Source: Clostridia bacterium (GTDB lineage Bacteria; Bacillota_A; Clostridia; Lachnospirales; Cellulosilyticaceae). From it: a stretch of 61,613 nt of DNA. Of the stretch, positions 9,933-19,524 are shown in pieces. The stretch is taken from contig JARBTY010000004.1 in the NCBI GenBank assembly GCA_029239935.1, positions 1 to 61,613 on the forward strand, read 5' to 3'. The notes beneath the pieces were generated by a model, which saw only the letters and a list, made by a program, of their open reading frames with translations, did no database searches and was not told the origin of the DNA. Both the position numbers and the translations under genes were made by a program. Within the stretch, counting starts at the first letter, position 1, and each line of letters begins with the position of its first letter.

Positions 9933-10546
9933 TCGCTTATAAAAGTCCTTATCCGTTCGAGTAACATCGAAAGTGCTACAGAATTAAAGCCACCTTCTGG
10001 AATAATAATATCTGCACGCTTTTTGCTTGGATCTACAAACTGCTCATGCATAGGCTTGACAGTGCTCAGATACTGGTTAATGACAGAATCCAAATCCCTG
10101 GCTCTTTCTTTTACATCTCTTACTAAACGTCTAATAATTCTTACATCTGCATCTGTATCTACAAAAACTTTAATATCCATCGAATCACAGAGCTCCTGAC
10201 TTTCAAAAATAAGAATCCCTTCTATGATAATTACTTTCTTTGGAATAACTTCAATCCGTTCCTTAAGCCTAGTGTATTGAGCAAATGAATAGACCGGACG
10301 TTCTATAGGCTCCCATTCTTTGAGTTTTTTGATATGCTCTATTAAAAGCGGTGTATCAAAAGCCTCCGGATGATCATAATTTAGCTGCTCTCTTTCTTTA
10401 AAACTTAAGGATTCATTGGCTTTATAATAATAATCATGGGACAAAATAATGACATCTTCACCAAATACTTCCTTGACCTTATAAGTTAATGTTGTTTTTC
10501 CCGAACCTGTTCCGCCCGCTATACCTATTACGATAATATTTTCCAT
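9929..10546 (-). CDS. udk: Uridine kinase
   Basis: Phosphorylates uridine (and cytidine) to the monophosphate in pyrimidine salvage. 205 residues, normal length. The P-loop GGTGSGKT is at 11-18; the nucleoside-binding SHDYYYK follows near residues 36-42 and the NYDHPEAFD segment near 56-64, both typical of Udk. IIIEGILIF marks the catalytic core. It follows uvrB by 49 bp in the same direction and is probably co-transcribed. The ribosome binding site is poor (AGAGAGAGAG), which may keep its expression low. Confidence 0.95.
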   Translation of the reverse strand: MENIIVIGIAGGTGSGKTTLTYKVKEVFGEDVIILSHDYYYKANESLSFKEREQLNYDHPEAFDTPLLIEHIKKLKEWEPIERPVYSFAQYTRLKERIEVIPKKVIIIEGILIFESQELCDSMDIKVFVDTDADVRIIRRLVRDVKERARDLDSVINQYLSTVKPMHEQFVDPSKKRADIIIPEGGFNSVALSMLLERIRTFISD

Positions 10547-10595
10547 TGATTATACTCTCTCTCTCTTGATATTCCTTTTAGCCTTTCGTTAAAGC

Positions 10596-12581
10596 TTATC
10601 TAGTAACATACAATTGCTTTAATTGTATCAACATATCTCTAAGCTCTGCTGCCTTTTCAAATTGCAGCTCTATGGCTGCTTTTTTCATGTCTTTTTCTAA
10701 TTTCTTGATGGCCTTTTCTAATTCTTCCTGTGTCATGCTTTCAGGGTCTTTTTCCTTAAATAAATCGCTGTTTTCTTTTACAGCCTTAGTGGCAACAATC
10801 AAATCTCTTACCTTTTTTTTAATGGTCTGAGGCGTGATATTGTGCGCCTCATTGTAGGCCTGTTGCACACCTCTTCGTCTAATCGTCTCTGAAATAGCTC
10901 TTTGCATGGATTTTGTAATGTTATCTGCATACATAATAACCCTTCCCTCTGCATTCCTCGCAGCACGGCCTATAATCTGTATAAGCGAAGTTTCTGAACG
11001 TAAAAAACCTTCTTTATCGGCATCCAATATGGCAATCAAAGAAACTTCTGGAATATCTAGTCCTTCCCTTAATAAGTTAATCCCGACCAATACATCAAAT
11101 ACTCCCAGTCTAAGATCCCTTATAATTTCAATTCGCTCTAAAGTTTCAATGTCTGAATGCAGATATTTGACTTTAACACCCATTTCCTTCATGTAGTCTG
11201 TTAAATCTTCAGACATTCTCTTTGTAAGGGTTGTGACTAATACTTTTTCACCCTTTGCAACAATCTTATGAATTTCACTAATTAGGTCATCAATCTGTCC
11301 CTTAACAGGCTTAATCTCTATCGGTGGATCTAGAAGCCCTGTAGGTCTTATGAGCTGCTCTGCAATTTCAATAGAATGCTCTAACTCATATTGGCTTGGG
11401 GTGGCTGATACAAAAAGTATTTGATTGATTTTAGACTCAAACTCATCAAATTTGAGCGGTCTATTGTCAAGGGCCGAAGGCAGTCTGAAACCGTAATCTA
11501 CAAGTACTGTTTTTCTTGCTCTATCACCGTTATACATGGCTCTTACCTGGGGCATGGTCATATGGGATTCATCAATAATCAGCAGATAGTCTTTAGGGAA
11601 ATAGTCTAAAAGTGTAAAAGGCATGCTGCCTTCTTCTCTTCCTGATAAATGTCTTGAATAGTTTTCTACACCTGAACAATAGCCCATCTCTCTAAGCATT
11701 TCGATATCAAAATTCGTCCTTTGTGCAATTCTCTGAGCTTCTAACAGTTTATCTTCTTGCTTTAATTCCTTAACTCTCTCATCCAGCTCTTCTTCGATTC
11801 TCTTGATGGCATCCTGCATTTTGTCAGAAGATATGGCATAAAAAGAGGCCGGAAAAATAGCCACATGTTCCCGATAACCTAAAATATTTCCTGTTAGTGC
11901 ATCGATTTCAGAAATCCTATCAATCTCATCTCCAAAGAATTCCACTCTTATAGCTCTTTCTGACATAGCTGCGGGTATAATTTCTACCGTATCTCCTCTT
12001 ACTCTAAAGGTAGCACGGGCAAAATCCATATCGTTTCTTGTGTATTGAATCTGAATAAGTTTTCTTAATACATCATCTCTATCCATCTGTCCATTTACCC
12101 TCAAGGAGAGTACTTGATTAGTATAATCTATAGGGTCTCCTAATCCATAAATACAAGATACGCTGGCAATAACAATAACATCCTCCCGTTCACTTAAGGC
12201 CGCCGTTGCAGAGTGACGAAGTTTATCTATCTCATCATTAATGCTGGAATCTTTCTCTATATACGTATCACTATGGGGTACGTAGGCCTCTGGTTGATAA
12301 TAATCATAGTAGGATACAAAATACTCCACAGCATTATTAGGGAAAAACTCTTTGAACTCACTATATAATTGCGCTGCCAAAGTTTTATTGTGCGCCATAA
12401 TCAGGGTCGGTTTTTGAATATTTTGTATAATATTTGCCATTGTAAATGTCTTACCCGAACCAGTAACCCCCAATAACGTTTGATATTTGTTTTTTTTAAT
12501 GATGCTATCTACTAACTTTTCTATGGCTTGAGGCTGATCACCAGTAGGTTTAAATTCCGAAACAATCTCAAATTGACTCAT
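10596..12581 (-). CDS. uvrB: Excinuclease ABC subunit B
   Basis: The damage-verification helicase-like subunit that loads UvrC. 661 residues, full length. Walker A GVTGSGKT at about 38-45; the beta-hairpin region [10 protein letters not shown] near residue 95; helicase motifs including DESH and QIIGRAARN; a C-terminal UVR motif (about 620-655) that pairs with UvrC. AAAGGAGG precedes the ATG. I looked for a LexA box in the 150 bp upstream and found none, unlike uvrA. It heads a probable uvrB-udk unit. Confidence 0.97.
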   Translation of the reverse strand: MSQFEIVSEFKPTGDQPQAIEKLVDSIIKKNKYQTLLGVTGSGKTFTMANIIQNIQKPTLIMAHNKTLAAQLYSEFKEFFPNNAVEYFVSYYDYYQPEAYVPHSDTYIEKDSSINDEIDKLRHSATAALSEREDVIVIASVSCIYGLGDPIDYTNQVLSLRVNGQMDRDDVLRKLIQIQYTRNDMDFARATFRVRGDTVEIIPAAMSERAIRVEFFGDEIDRISEIDALTGNILGYREHVAIFPASFYAISSDKMQDAIKRIEEELDERVKELKQEDKLLEAQRIAQRTNFDIEMLREMGYCSGVENYSRHLSGREEGSMPFTLLDYFPKDYLLIIDESHMTMPQVRAMYNGDRARKTVLVDYGFRLPSALDNRPLKFDEFESKINQILFVSATPSQYELEHSIEIAEQLIRPTGLLDPPIEIKPVKGQIDDLISEIHKIVAKGEKVLVTTLTKRMSEDLTDYMKEMGVKVKYLHSDIETLERIEIIRDLRLGVFDVLVGINLLREGLDIPEVSLIAILDADKEGFLRSETSLIQIIGRAARNAEGRVIMYADNITKSMQRAISETIRRRGVQQAYNEAHNITPQTIKKKVRDLIVATKAVKENSDLFKEKDPESMTQEELEKAIKKLEKDMKKAAIELQFEKAAELRDMLIQLKQLYVTR

Positions 12582-12660
12582 ATGAACCTCCTTTAAAAAT
12601 AGTTTTTGTAATCATTATTTTCTTCTCTCTATTTTAACATATTTTTAGGTTTTTCTTATA

Positions 12661-12694
12661 TAAAAAAGCTCTAATATCATTAAAGATATTAGAG
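12661..12694 (-). terminator. Terminator after the DUF1540 gene
   Basis: Perfect 10-bp stem CTCTAATATC/GATATTAGAG with a 6-base loop, followed on the minus strand by CTTTTTTAT. Confidence 0.9.
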
Positions 12695-12730
12695 TCTTAA
12701 GATTGCTCTATTGATGCAGATACGAGCTTT

Positions 12731-13048
12731 TTATCTGCTCACAAAACTTGAGCACGCTGTTTGCTCAGTTGTACTAGCTGAATAACCATTGACATCAATG
12801 GATTCTGCACTGCATATATGATTTTGATTATGCACGCATTGCTCCGCACTGCACCTTACACTGATTTCTGTATAAGGGTCTATAGCTATGGCAGCATTGG
12901 TCATACTGCCGTTATTGTCACAAAAAGTATTACAGCTGGTCTCATCAGAACTACGAGCTGCTTTACCTTGTACACTAATAGCCCCCATGCAGCAATACTG
13001 GTGGGAATGGTGTAAACAGGTTTGTACACTACATCTTAGCTTAGGCAT
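12731..13048 (-). CDS. Tandem DUF1540 cysteine-rich protein
   Basis: 105 residues carrying two copies of the DUF1540 cysteine motif. The first copy starts CSVQTCLHH near residue 6 and the second CSAEQCVHN near 67; each has further cysteines (CCMGAI / CSAESI) and ends in a C-x-x-F segment. DUF1540 proteins are small, probably metal-binding, and common in Clostridia; no reaction is known. There is no signal peptide. AAAGGAG lies 8 bases before the ATG. It follows the large stalk-domain gene by 76 bp and has a strong terminator. Confidence 0.85.
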   Translation of the reverse strand: MPKLRCSVQTCLHHSHQYCCMGAISVQGKAARSSDETSCNTFCDNNGSMTNAAIAIDPYTEISVRCSAEQCVHNQNHICSAESIDVNGYSASTTEQTACSSFVSR

Positions 13049-13124
13049 CTCATCTCTCCTTTATCACACAAAATATAATGATAGTGTGAATAAAACAAGA
13101 AAAATTTATACCTTTCTCTTCGTA

Positions 13125-15248
13125 TTATTTATTCCATTCACTTTTGGGTATAAAACAGAAAAAGATAGGGGCCGCCGATCCATTAGGCAATACATAAAGC
13201 AGTTCATTGACTTTATCCTTATTAACTACACCGCCGACAACAGCTTGTTGTACATTTTTCAGCAGCCCTCCTAAAGGCATCTCATAAGAACCCTTGTCCA
13301 CAAATCCAATAGCACCTTTATAGATATTGCCTCTTGCATTAAAAAGAATACCCGTCTCTTCCTTAACCTTAAGTCTTAAATGATAAAGCATGCCGTAATT
13401 GCCCTTATTCATAACCCCCTGACCTGTTAAGGCATCATAGCCTTGCATCCAAGGTTCCATATCCCCATCAGGTTTGCCTAACATAATGCGGTAAGGCTTA
13501 TCATTGTCTATATCCAATGTATAATAGCGGTCTGCATTCTCAAAACTTCCTCTTGAATGAATACCATCCCTAGGCAAAATAGGAAATCCAGCCACTTCTG
13601 CAATTTGCGTGTCTCCGCTTACCATCGCTATTGTGACTTCTACTTCTTCATTAGAATAAAAATCTATCATACCCGAAACTGTATCCCCTTTATGCCATTT
13701 ACGGGCTCCTGTATCAAACAAATACTTTTTTTGTCCCGCCTGAATCGTTATGTCCTCATAAAAATCTTTATTTAAATGATCTTTTAATACAAGGGCTCCC
13801 GCATAAAGAATATCATGAGTAGGTCCCTTTGTTCCCTCTCTGCGTTTAGTAACTGTTATGGCTTTATCATTTTTATTTTCTATCATAATGACCAAGCGTT
13901 TACCCTCTGACTCATCTTCTATCATATTCCTATGATGATACAGTATTCTGCCTTCCCCTTGGACAACATCCCGATAGAGTATGCCTTTTTGCTTAACAGA
14001 CTCCGGTGAGTTACTCATCAGTAACTTAGCCCCTGTATTAATAACAGTATAATCCTGTATCAAATCATAATTGATGTAGTTGAAATTGTGCATATTATCA
14101 ATAACTGTACCGACTATTCCTTCCTTGAACTTGTAATCCAGTTCACTCTGCTCAACTTCATTTGTAATCGTCACCGTTTTCCCCTTTTTTTCACTGAGGT
14201 TGCCGTAAGCATCTTTGAGTTGTAATTCAATTAAAAATTTCCCTGGATAAAATAATGCTGTGGGTTTTCCAATGGTGCTCTCCCTATAGGGTGCTTTTTC
14301 ATCAATGTACCTATAACTCCATATTTCTTCATCTATAGACTCCCACTCTTCATTCTCATATGTAAAGGTCATATCAAGTTTCTCTCCTTGAGCATAGCTT
14401 GATTTAGACATCTCAAGATTTGAGATGATAGGTGCCTTATTAGGGTCTACTTCTATTTTTTCAGTGGTCCAAGGACTCCAATTACGCCTATTATCTTTGA
14501 CCCTCAAAGATACGTAATGAATCCCTGCCGCAGGATGCTTTAGAAATTCTTCCAAATCTGCTGTCCTATTTGTGTTATCATAATCAATTTGCCACTGTCT
14601 TTCTATGATGCTGCTGCCTTCCTGTCCATAACTTTCATCTCTCACTTTTACCTCTTGTCCTGCTATGTATGCCTCTTTGTCAAAGCTAAACTTCGCTGTC
14701 GGCCGTTCGCCTTTGACCGGCCTATCTAAACCATCTGTAAAGGTCAGACTAACCTTGTTTTTGTCTAAACTAAATGGCATATCAAACTGTTCGCTGATAA
14801 ATTTAAGCGGTATCATCAATGAACCGTTATGCAGTATTGGCGCAGTCTCCAATGTCACTGATGTCCCATTGATTAAGACTGTCACTTGCCCTTCATAAAA
14901 TACAATCTCTTTATCATACTTGCTTAAAGTCACTTTTTTGTTAGCTGCATCAAAAAGGCTGTCCGCATCTAATACCTGTTCAGCTACGAACTTAAAAGGT
15001 ACATACACCCTTTCTTTTATAATAGCAGGTGCAGTACTTAAGTTATACTTTTTGTTATTGATTATAGCCTGTTTGCTATCCAGTGTTAACGTGATCTTTT
15101 TAGTATCTGGTTCTATATAAAACGCATCTTTTGGCGTTTCGTCTCCATCAAGTTCTATGGTTTGCTGTATTGTCTCTGCTTGTATAGTACCCATTGGGTA
15201 AGCAGCAACAATAAGCGCCATGAGTATAGCTGTCATTTTTTTATTCAT
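13125..15248 (-). CDS. Large secreted stalk-domain protein, paralog of 25895-28126
   Basis: 707 residues, function unknown. Signal peptide at about 1-24. Two copper amine oxidase N-terminal type domains at about 50-170 (RVYVPFKFVAEQ and SLMIPLKFISEQ). Two Ig/PKD-like segments follow (about 180-370, with FDKEAYIAGQEV and KSSYAQGEKLD). The last 330 residues form a region that I cannot assign, shared almost end to end with the protein encoded at 25895-28126: SNSPE..KQKGILY, GRILYHH, a G-x-IYKGAIGF block, and a final LPNGSAAPI with FIPKS. AGGAGA precedes the ATG. It probably sits on the cell surface. No enzyme motif is visible. Confidence 0.8.
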   Translation of the reverse strand: MNKKMTAILMALIVAAYPMGTIQAETIQQTIELDGDETPKDAFYIEPDTKKITLTLDSKQAIINNKKYNLSTAPAIIKERVYVPFKFVAEQVLDADSLFDAANKKVTLSKYDKEIVFYEGQVTVLINGTSVTLETAPILHNGSLMIPLKFISEQFDMPFSLDKNKVSLTFTDGLDRPVKGERPTAKFSFDKEAYIAGQEVKVRDESYGQEGSSIIERQWQIDYDNTNRTADLEEFLKHPAAGIHYVSLRVKDNRRNWSPWTTEKIEVDPNKAPIISNLEMSKSSYAQGEKLDMTFTYENEEWESIDEEIWSYRYIDEKAPYRESTIGKPTALFYPGKFLIELQLKDAYGNLSEKKGKTVTITNEVEQSELDYKFKEGIVGTVIDNMHNFNYINYDLIQDYTVINTGAKLLMSNSPESVKQKGILYRDVVQGEGRILYHHRNMIEDESEGKRLVIMIENKNDKAITVTKRREGTKGPTHDILYAGALVLKDHLNKDFYEDITIQAGQKKYLFDTGARKWHKGDTVSGMIDFYSNEEVEVTIAMVSGDTQIAEVAGFPILPRDGIHSRGSFENADRYYTLDIDNDKPYRIMLGKPDGDMEPWMQGYDALTGQGVMNKGNYGMLYHLRLKVKEETGILFNARGNIYKGAIGFVDKGSYEMPLGGLLKNVQQAVVGGVVNKDKVNELLYVLPNGSAAPIFFCFIPKSEWNK

Positions 15249-15370
15249 CTTCTGTCTCCTATAATACTAACACATTCTACTTTTATTGATATCATTTTGA
15301 TAATGTACTGAACTATAATTATACCATATTTTTCTATAAATTGCTGACATTTTACAAAATAACCTTGTTT

Positions 15371-16114
15371 TTATTTGAGTAAAAGAAGTCCTGCTACCAC
15401 TCCTATGATTGTAGCAACCGTTGTCATCCTGCCATTCCATATCTTTCTGGATTCAGGAATAAGTTCATTGCAAACAATATAAAGTATAATCCCCGCTGCA
15501 AGTCCCAAGGCAATAACAATAAACCTTTCACTATTATTTGTTAAAATATAACCTATGGCTCCGCTTATACCCATAATCCCTCCTAATAGCACGGGGAGAA
15601 CGAGTAAAACACCAAGTTTTACCTTCGCCTGCCTGAAAGGAATGGCTAGCGCAATACCTTCTGGAATACTATGCATTGCAAGCACAACAGCAAACTTTTG
15701 TATGGTTTGAAGTGACGCATGAGACAATGCACCAAGTGCAAATCCCTCTGGAATATTATGTATCGCTATACCTATAATCAACGTAAAGGCCGTCCTAATC
15801 ATTTTAGAATGACTTTTATCCTGCTTATCTATCTTTATAAGTCTCTCTAAATAAGGTGTTATATCGTCCAAGAGCAGTCCAATGGTAACCCCTATCATAA
15901 TTCCTACGATGACTAAATCCATCCGATTTTTTGATAACGCATGGGGCAGTATATCAAAGCATATGATGGCTATCATAAGACCTGATGTCCCCCCAAACAG
16001 CATGCCAATTATCCTTCTGCTTTTAACATTAAATACGTATAAAAGAACGATTCCTATTGCAAGCCCCAACCCTTCGGCAGCTAATGCAATCATACTAATG
16101 AGTCCTATATTCAT
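15371..16114 (-). CDS. ZIP-family divalent metal transporter
   Basis: 247 residues with about eight membrane segments. The two metal-binding motifs of ZIP proteins are present: HNIPEGFALG and HSIPEGIALA. Imports Zn2+ or a related ion across the cytoplasmic membrane. An upstream ATG at 16120 is in frame, but the AGGAGG site lies too close to it and 7 bases from the ATG at 16114. It follows prfA in the same direction, separated by a terminator (16166-16195), so part of its transcription may be read-through from the rho-prfA unit. Metal specificity cannot be read from the sequence. Confidence 0.88.
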   Translation of the reverse strand: MNIGLISMIALAAEGLGLAIGIVLLYVFNVKSRRIIGMLFGGTSGLMIAIICFDILPHALSKNRMDLVIVGIMIGVTIGLLLDDITPYLERLIKIDKQDKSHSKMIRTAFTLIIGIAIHNIPEGFALGALSHASLQTIQKFAVVLAMHSIPEGIALAIPFRQAKVKLGVLLVLPVLLGGIMGISGAIGYILTNNSERFIVIALGLAAGIILYIVCNELIPESRKIWNGRMTTVATIIGVVAGLLLLK

Positions 16115-16165
16115 AGACATTCCTCCTCTTTATAAATGTATGGACAAATTTAAAGTTTAGAACAC

Positions 16166-16195
16166 AAAAAGACTCACCTTGCGGCGAGTCTTTTA
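16166..16195 (-). terminator. Terminator after prfA
   Basis: Stem AAGACTCGCC/GGTGAGTCTT with a GCAA tetraloop and T-runs on both strands; on the minus strand it follows the prfA stop at 16219. Confidence 0.85.
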
Positions 16196-16218
16196 TCTCG
16201 TTATAGTTTATTCTTTTA

Positions 16219-17292
16219 TTAATTGTTGGTTACATATTTTAGCTTTTCTGTCTGATCTACTGTTGTGAGTGTTGATATGATTTCTTGTACATCTCCATTT
16301 AAAATTTGATCCAGCTTATGAAGCGTCAAACCAACACGATGATCTGTTACACGGCCTTGCGGGAAATTGTAAGTTCTTATACGCTCACTTCTGTCTCCGG
16401 TACCCACCTGACTCTTCTTTTCGGCTGCCAGCTCTGCATGTTGCTTCGCCTGTTCCATCTCATACAACCTGGCTCTTAGAACTCTAAGGGCCTTGTCTTT
16501 ATTTTTTAACTGTGATTTTTCATCCTGACATGAGATAACAATACCTGAAGGTATATGTGTTACACGAACTGCTGAGTCTGTGGTATTAACACTTTGCCCA
16601 CCATTTCCTGAAGATCTGAATACATCCACTCTTACATCATTTAGATTAAGCTCTACATCCACCTCTTCAGCCTCTGGAAGAACTGCTACCGTCACTGTTG
16701 AGGTATGAATACGCCCACCTGATTCCGTGGCTGGAATACGCTGCACCCTATGAACACCGCTTTCATATTTAAGCTTTGAGTAAGCCCCTTGTCCTTTAAT
16801 CATAAAAATGACTTCTTTAAACCCACCTATGCCATTTTCATTAAGAGACATTAGTTCCGTTTTCCACCTATTGCGTTCTGCATACATGGTATACATGCGG
16901 TAAAGCTCTGCTGCAAAAAGAGCTGCTTCATCACCGCCTGCGCCTCCCCTTATTTCTACAATAACATTTTTATCATCGTTAGGATCTTTAGGCAAAAGAA
17001 GCAATTTGATTTCATCTTCAAGCGGTTCTATTCTTTTTTTATTTTCTGCCAGTTCTTCTTTTACCATTTCTTTGAAATCTTCATCCAATGTCTCATTTAA
17101 CATCATCAGGGCTTCATCTATGGCTTCTAAAGTCTTTTGATACTCTTGATATTTTTCAACAATATCTTTTAAGTCACTGTGCTCTTTCATTAATCTTTTC
17201 CATTTATCTTGATCAGCTATGATTTCCGGCTGAGTAATCTGCTCACCAATTGTTATAAATTTTGACACTAAATCATCTAACTGCGAAAACAT
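16219..17292 (-). CDS. prfA: Peptide chain release factor 1
   Basis: Releases the finished peptide at UAA and UAG codons. 357 residues. The PAT anticodon-like motif (187-189) marks RF1 rather than RF2, and the catalytic GGQ is at 231-233 in the [12 protein letters not shown] block. AGGTGA precedes the ATG. prmC, whose product methylates the Gln of GGQ, lies 40 bp upstream in the same unit, a functional pairing conserved in most bacteria. Confidence 0.98.
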   Translation of the reverse strand: MFSQLDDLVSKFITIGEQITQPEIIADQDKWKRLMKEHSDLKDIVEKYQEYQKTLEAIDEALMMLNETLDEDFKEMVKEELAENKKRIEPLEDEIKLLLLPKDPNDDKNVIVEIRGGAGGDEAALFAAELYRMYTMYAERNRWKTELMSLNENGIGGFKEVIFMIKGQGAYSKLKYESGVHRVQRIPATESGGRIHTSTVTVAVLPEAEEVDVELNLNDVRVDVFRSSGNGGQSVNTTDSAVRVTHIPSGIVISCQDEKSQLKNKDKALRVLRARLYEMEQAKQHAELAAEKKSQVGTGDRSERIRTYNFPQGRVTDHRVGLTLHKLDQILNGDVQEIISTLTTVDQTEKLKYVTNN

Positions 17293-17332
17293 GGGTCACC
17301 TCATTAATTTAACTAATTTCAAAACAACAAAT

Positions 17333-18223
17333 CTATTTCTGTTTACTATTCCTAGCTATAACTACTCTGTCTTTTCCTGGCAAATCTTTTAGCGTTTGTA
17401 TATTGTAAAAACCTTCTTGATTAAGTATATGCGTTACATCCTCTGATTGATTGTAGCCTATTTCATAAGCTATAATCCCATTGGGTTTTAAAAACACTTT
17501 GGCTTCCTTAGATATCCTTCTATAAAAAGTAAGACCGTCAAAACCATCAGTCAGTGCAATCCTAGGCTCATACCCCTCCACTTCACGCATAAGGGATTTG
17601 CATTCTTCTCTAGAAATATAAGGTGGATTTGATACAATGAGGTCTAGAGTATTTGCTTCTCCTTTGTAGGTATCAAACAAATCACTTTTAATACAGCTTA
17701 TCCTGTCTTCTACATGGTGATACCTTGCATTTTTCAAAGTGACTTCTAAAGCTTCCTGAGAGATGTCAATAGCTGTAATGTTCATATCTTTTCTGTAATG
17801 GGCAAGGGAAATGCTGATACAGCCAGAACCTGCCCCTATTTCTACTACTTGATGGAGCGGCTCTTTTTTTGCAATATCTAAAATTGTTTCTACTAAAGTT
17901 TCCGTATCCTGCCTTGGAATAAGAACTCTCTCATCTACATAGAACTCAAGTCCCATAAACTCCTGGCTTTTAGTAATATACTGCAGCGGAATACCCTGAG
18001 TTCTTTTAGCTATCAAATACATGTAGGATTCCTCTACATGAGGTGAAATCATCTCATCTCTATTTAAAATCAGTGTGATGTCTTTACAGCCCAGCAAATA
18101 ACACATCAACAGTCTTGCATCAATAATTGCATCTGGTTTATGATAAGCTGCGAGGATTTCTTCGCCTTGTTTAATCAGTTCATGTAAAGTCGTTCCCAAA
18201 GCCTTACTTGTCGATAGGTTCAT
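17333..18223 (-). CDS. prmC: Release factor N5-glutamine methyltransferase
   Basis: Uses S-adenosylmethionine to methylate the Gln of the GGQ motif in release factors. 296 residues: an N-terminal helical domain (about 1-90) that grips the release factor, then a Rossmann methyltransferase with VVEIGAGSGCISI as the SAM-binding loop and the catalytic NPPY motif near residue 190. The first 20 bases overlap the end of the DUF1385 gene, and an AAAAGGAG site lies inside that gene, so translation may be coupled. Confidence 0.96.
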   Translation of the reverse strand: MNLSTSKALGTTLHELIKQGEEILAAYHKPDAIIDARLLMCYLLGCKDITLILNRDEMISPHVEESYMYLIAKRTQGIPLQYITKSQEFMGLEFYVDERVLIPRQDTETLVETILDIAKKEPLHQVVEIGAGSGCISISLAHYRKDMNITAIDISQEALEVTLKNARYHHVEDRISCIKSDLFDTYKGEANTLDLIVSNPPYISREECKSLMREVEGYEPRIALTDGFDGLTFYRRISKEAKVFLKPNGIIAYEIGYNQSEDVTHILNQEGFYNIQTLKDLPGKDRVVIARNSKQK

Positions 18224-19130
18224 GTTTAAGCACTCCTTTTACCGCTTCAATAGCAACTTGTATTTGCATATCATCTGGTTCTATCGTTGTAAACTCTTTT
18301 TGCAACCACATACCTGGTTTGCTCAAAAAGTCCGCTAACTTATTATTTGGCGAAAGTCTCGCCCATCTGATAAACTCATAAGATAAACCTGCTATAATAG
18401 GCACCATAAAAATACGTATAAGTGTCCTTTGCCATAAAATTTGTGTTGTAAATAAAGTAAATACTAAAATACTGACAATCATCACGATAAATAAAAAGCT
18501 TGTTCCGCAGCTTTTATGGAGTCTGCTGCATTTTTTTACATTTTCTACTGTAAGTTCTTGATCTATTTCTAAACAATTAATCGTTTTATGTTCTGCACCA
18601 TGATACTGAAAAGTACGCTGGATATCTTTCATTTTGGAAATAAGCTTCATATAGACTAAAAAGATTAGGATACGTATAGCACCCTCAATAATATTTTGAG
18701 CGAACGAACTTGTTACATACTGCTTAAATAATCTGCTGATAAGCATAGGCAATACCATAAATAAGGCTATGGCAAATATAAAAGATATTGCCATGGTGAT
18801 ACCCATAATTATTTTTTCACCCTTTTCACCAAGTTTATTTTCTAACCATATCTCAAATGCGCTTGGCTTTTCTTCAGGATCTTCTTCACCATATAATTCT
18901 GCTGAAAAAGTTAGTGTTTTGACACCTAAGACAAGAGATTCTGCAAAAACAGCAATCCCTCTTAGAATAGGCCATCTTAATAGCTTGATCTGATCCATAA
19001 TACTTGTAGACTTTTTAATATCTGTTGTGATCGTACCGTCAGATTTCCTTACAGAAACTGCATAAACACCTCTGCCTTTCATCATGACACCCTCAATAAC
19101 AGCCTGTCCGCCTATATTAACCTTTGCCAT
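18204..19130 (-). CDS. DUF1385 membrane protein
   Basis: 308 residues, family function unknown. It opens with the family's conserved NIGGQAVIEGVMMKG segment and has four or five membrane spans between about residues 100 and 240. The FQYHGAEHKTINCLE motif near 190 is characteristic, with conserved His and Cys residues suggesting metal binding. It lies between rpmE and prmC, the usual position in Clostridia, and overlaps prmC. A terminator-like hairpin separates it from rpmE. Confidence 0.9.
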   Translation of the reverse strand: MAKVNIGGQAVIEGVMMKGRGVYAVSVRKSDGTITTDIKKSTSIMDQIKLLRWPILRGIAVFAESLVLGVKTLTFSAELYGEEDPEEKPSAFEIWLENKLGEKGEKIIMGITMAISFIFAIALFMVLPMLISRLFKQYVTSSFAQNIIEGAIRILIFLVYMKLISKMKDIQRTFQYHGAEHKTINCLEIDQELTVENVKKCSRLHKSCGTSFLFIVMIVSILVFTLFTTQILWQRTLIRIFMVPIIAGLSYEFIRWARLSPNNKLADFLSKPGMWLQKEFTTIEPDDMQIQVAIEAVKGVLKHEPIDK

Positions 19131-19151
19131 TCGCTCACCTCCACATTTTGC

Positions 19152-19181
19152 AAAAAAGAGGCTGAGACCATCCTCTCAACC
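19152..19181 (-). terminator. Internal terminator between rpmE and the DUF1385 gene
   Basis: On the minus strand GGTTGAGA/TCTCAGCC (one wobble pair) with a 6-base loop, followed by TCTTTTTTG. It would reduce read-through from rpmE into the DUF1385-prmC-prfA genes. Confidence 0.75.
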
Positions 19182-19195
19182 CCTTCTGTAAGCTA

Positions 19196-19396
19196 TTACA
19201 TATCATATTTTTTATTGAATTTATCGATTCTTCCTTTTGCTGAGGCTGCTCTTTGTTTACCTGTATAAAAAGGATGACACTTTGAGCATACTTCCACATT
19301 GATTGATTCTTTTGTTGAACTTGTTTCAATAGTGTTTCCACATCCGTTACAAGTTACTGATACTGCTTCGTATTTTGGTTGGATTTCTTTATTCAT
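19196..19396 (-). CDS. rpmE: 50S ribosomal protein L31, zinc-binding form
   Basis: 66 residues, beginning MNKEIQPKYE and ending in the usual GRIDKFNKKY. The cysteine pair CNGC near residues 16-19 and CSKC near 37-40 identify the zinc-containing (C+) form, expressed when zinc is sufficient. AGAGGTGA precedes the ATG. It follows rho but has a strong promoter of its own. Confidence 0.96.
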   Translation of the reverse strand: MNKEIQPKYEAVSVTCNGCGNTIETSSTKESINVEVCSKCHPFYTGKQRAASAKGRIDKFNKKYDM

Positions 19397-19467
19397 TTAA
19401 CTTCACCTCTTTCATGACACTTTTCTATGTTAATTTGTACTCTAACAATTTTTGTGACAACATTAGT

Positions 19468-19496
19468 ATTATAGCATGGGTTTTGTAACATTGCAA
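19468..19496 (-). promoter_or_regulatory. Promoter for rpmE
   Basis: On the minus strand TTGCAA (19496-19491), a 17-base spacer ending in TGC (extended -10), and TATAAT (19473-19468). It lies between rho and rpmE. Confidence 0.75.
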
Positions 19497-19524
19497 CTAT
19501 ATAACCTGTTATTTTAACGATAAA

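Noticed and set aside
1424..12581. uvrC, uvrA and uvrB as one excision-repair operon
   Set aside because: They are separated by terminators, by unrelated genes and by a plus-strand gene; only uvrA carries a LexA box.
13063..13088. Small hairpin TCACAC/GTGTGA after the large stalk-domain gene
   Set aside because: No T-run follows on the minus strand, and it overlaps the leader of the DUF1540 gene, so it is not supported as a terminator.
12888..13274. Plus-strand open frame of 128 codons across the DUF1540 gene and the end of the large stalk-domain gene
   Set aside because: It is antisense to both genes, whose cysteine motifs and ribosome binding sites are clear; composition is not protein-like.
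19135..19341. Minus-strand frame of 68 codons overlapping rpmE
   Set aside because: It is another frame of the rpmE region; rpmE at 19196-19396 has the conserved zinc-binding cysteines and a proper ribosome binding site.
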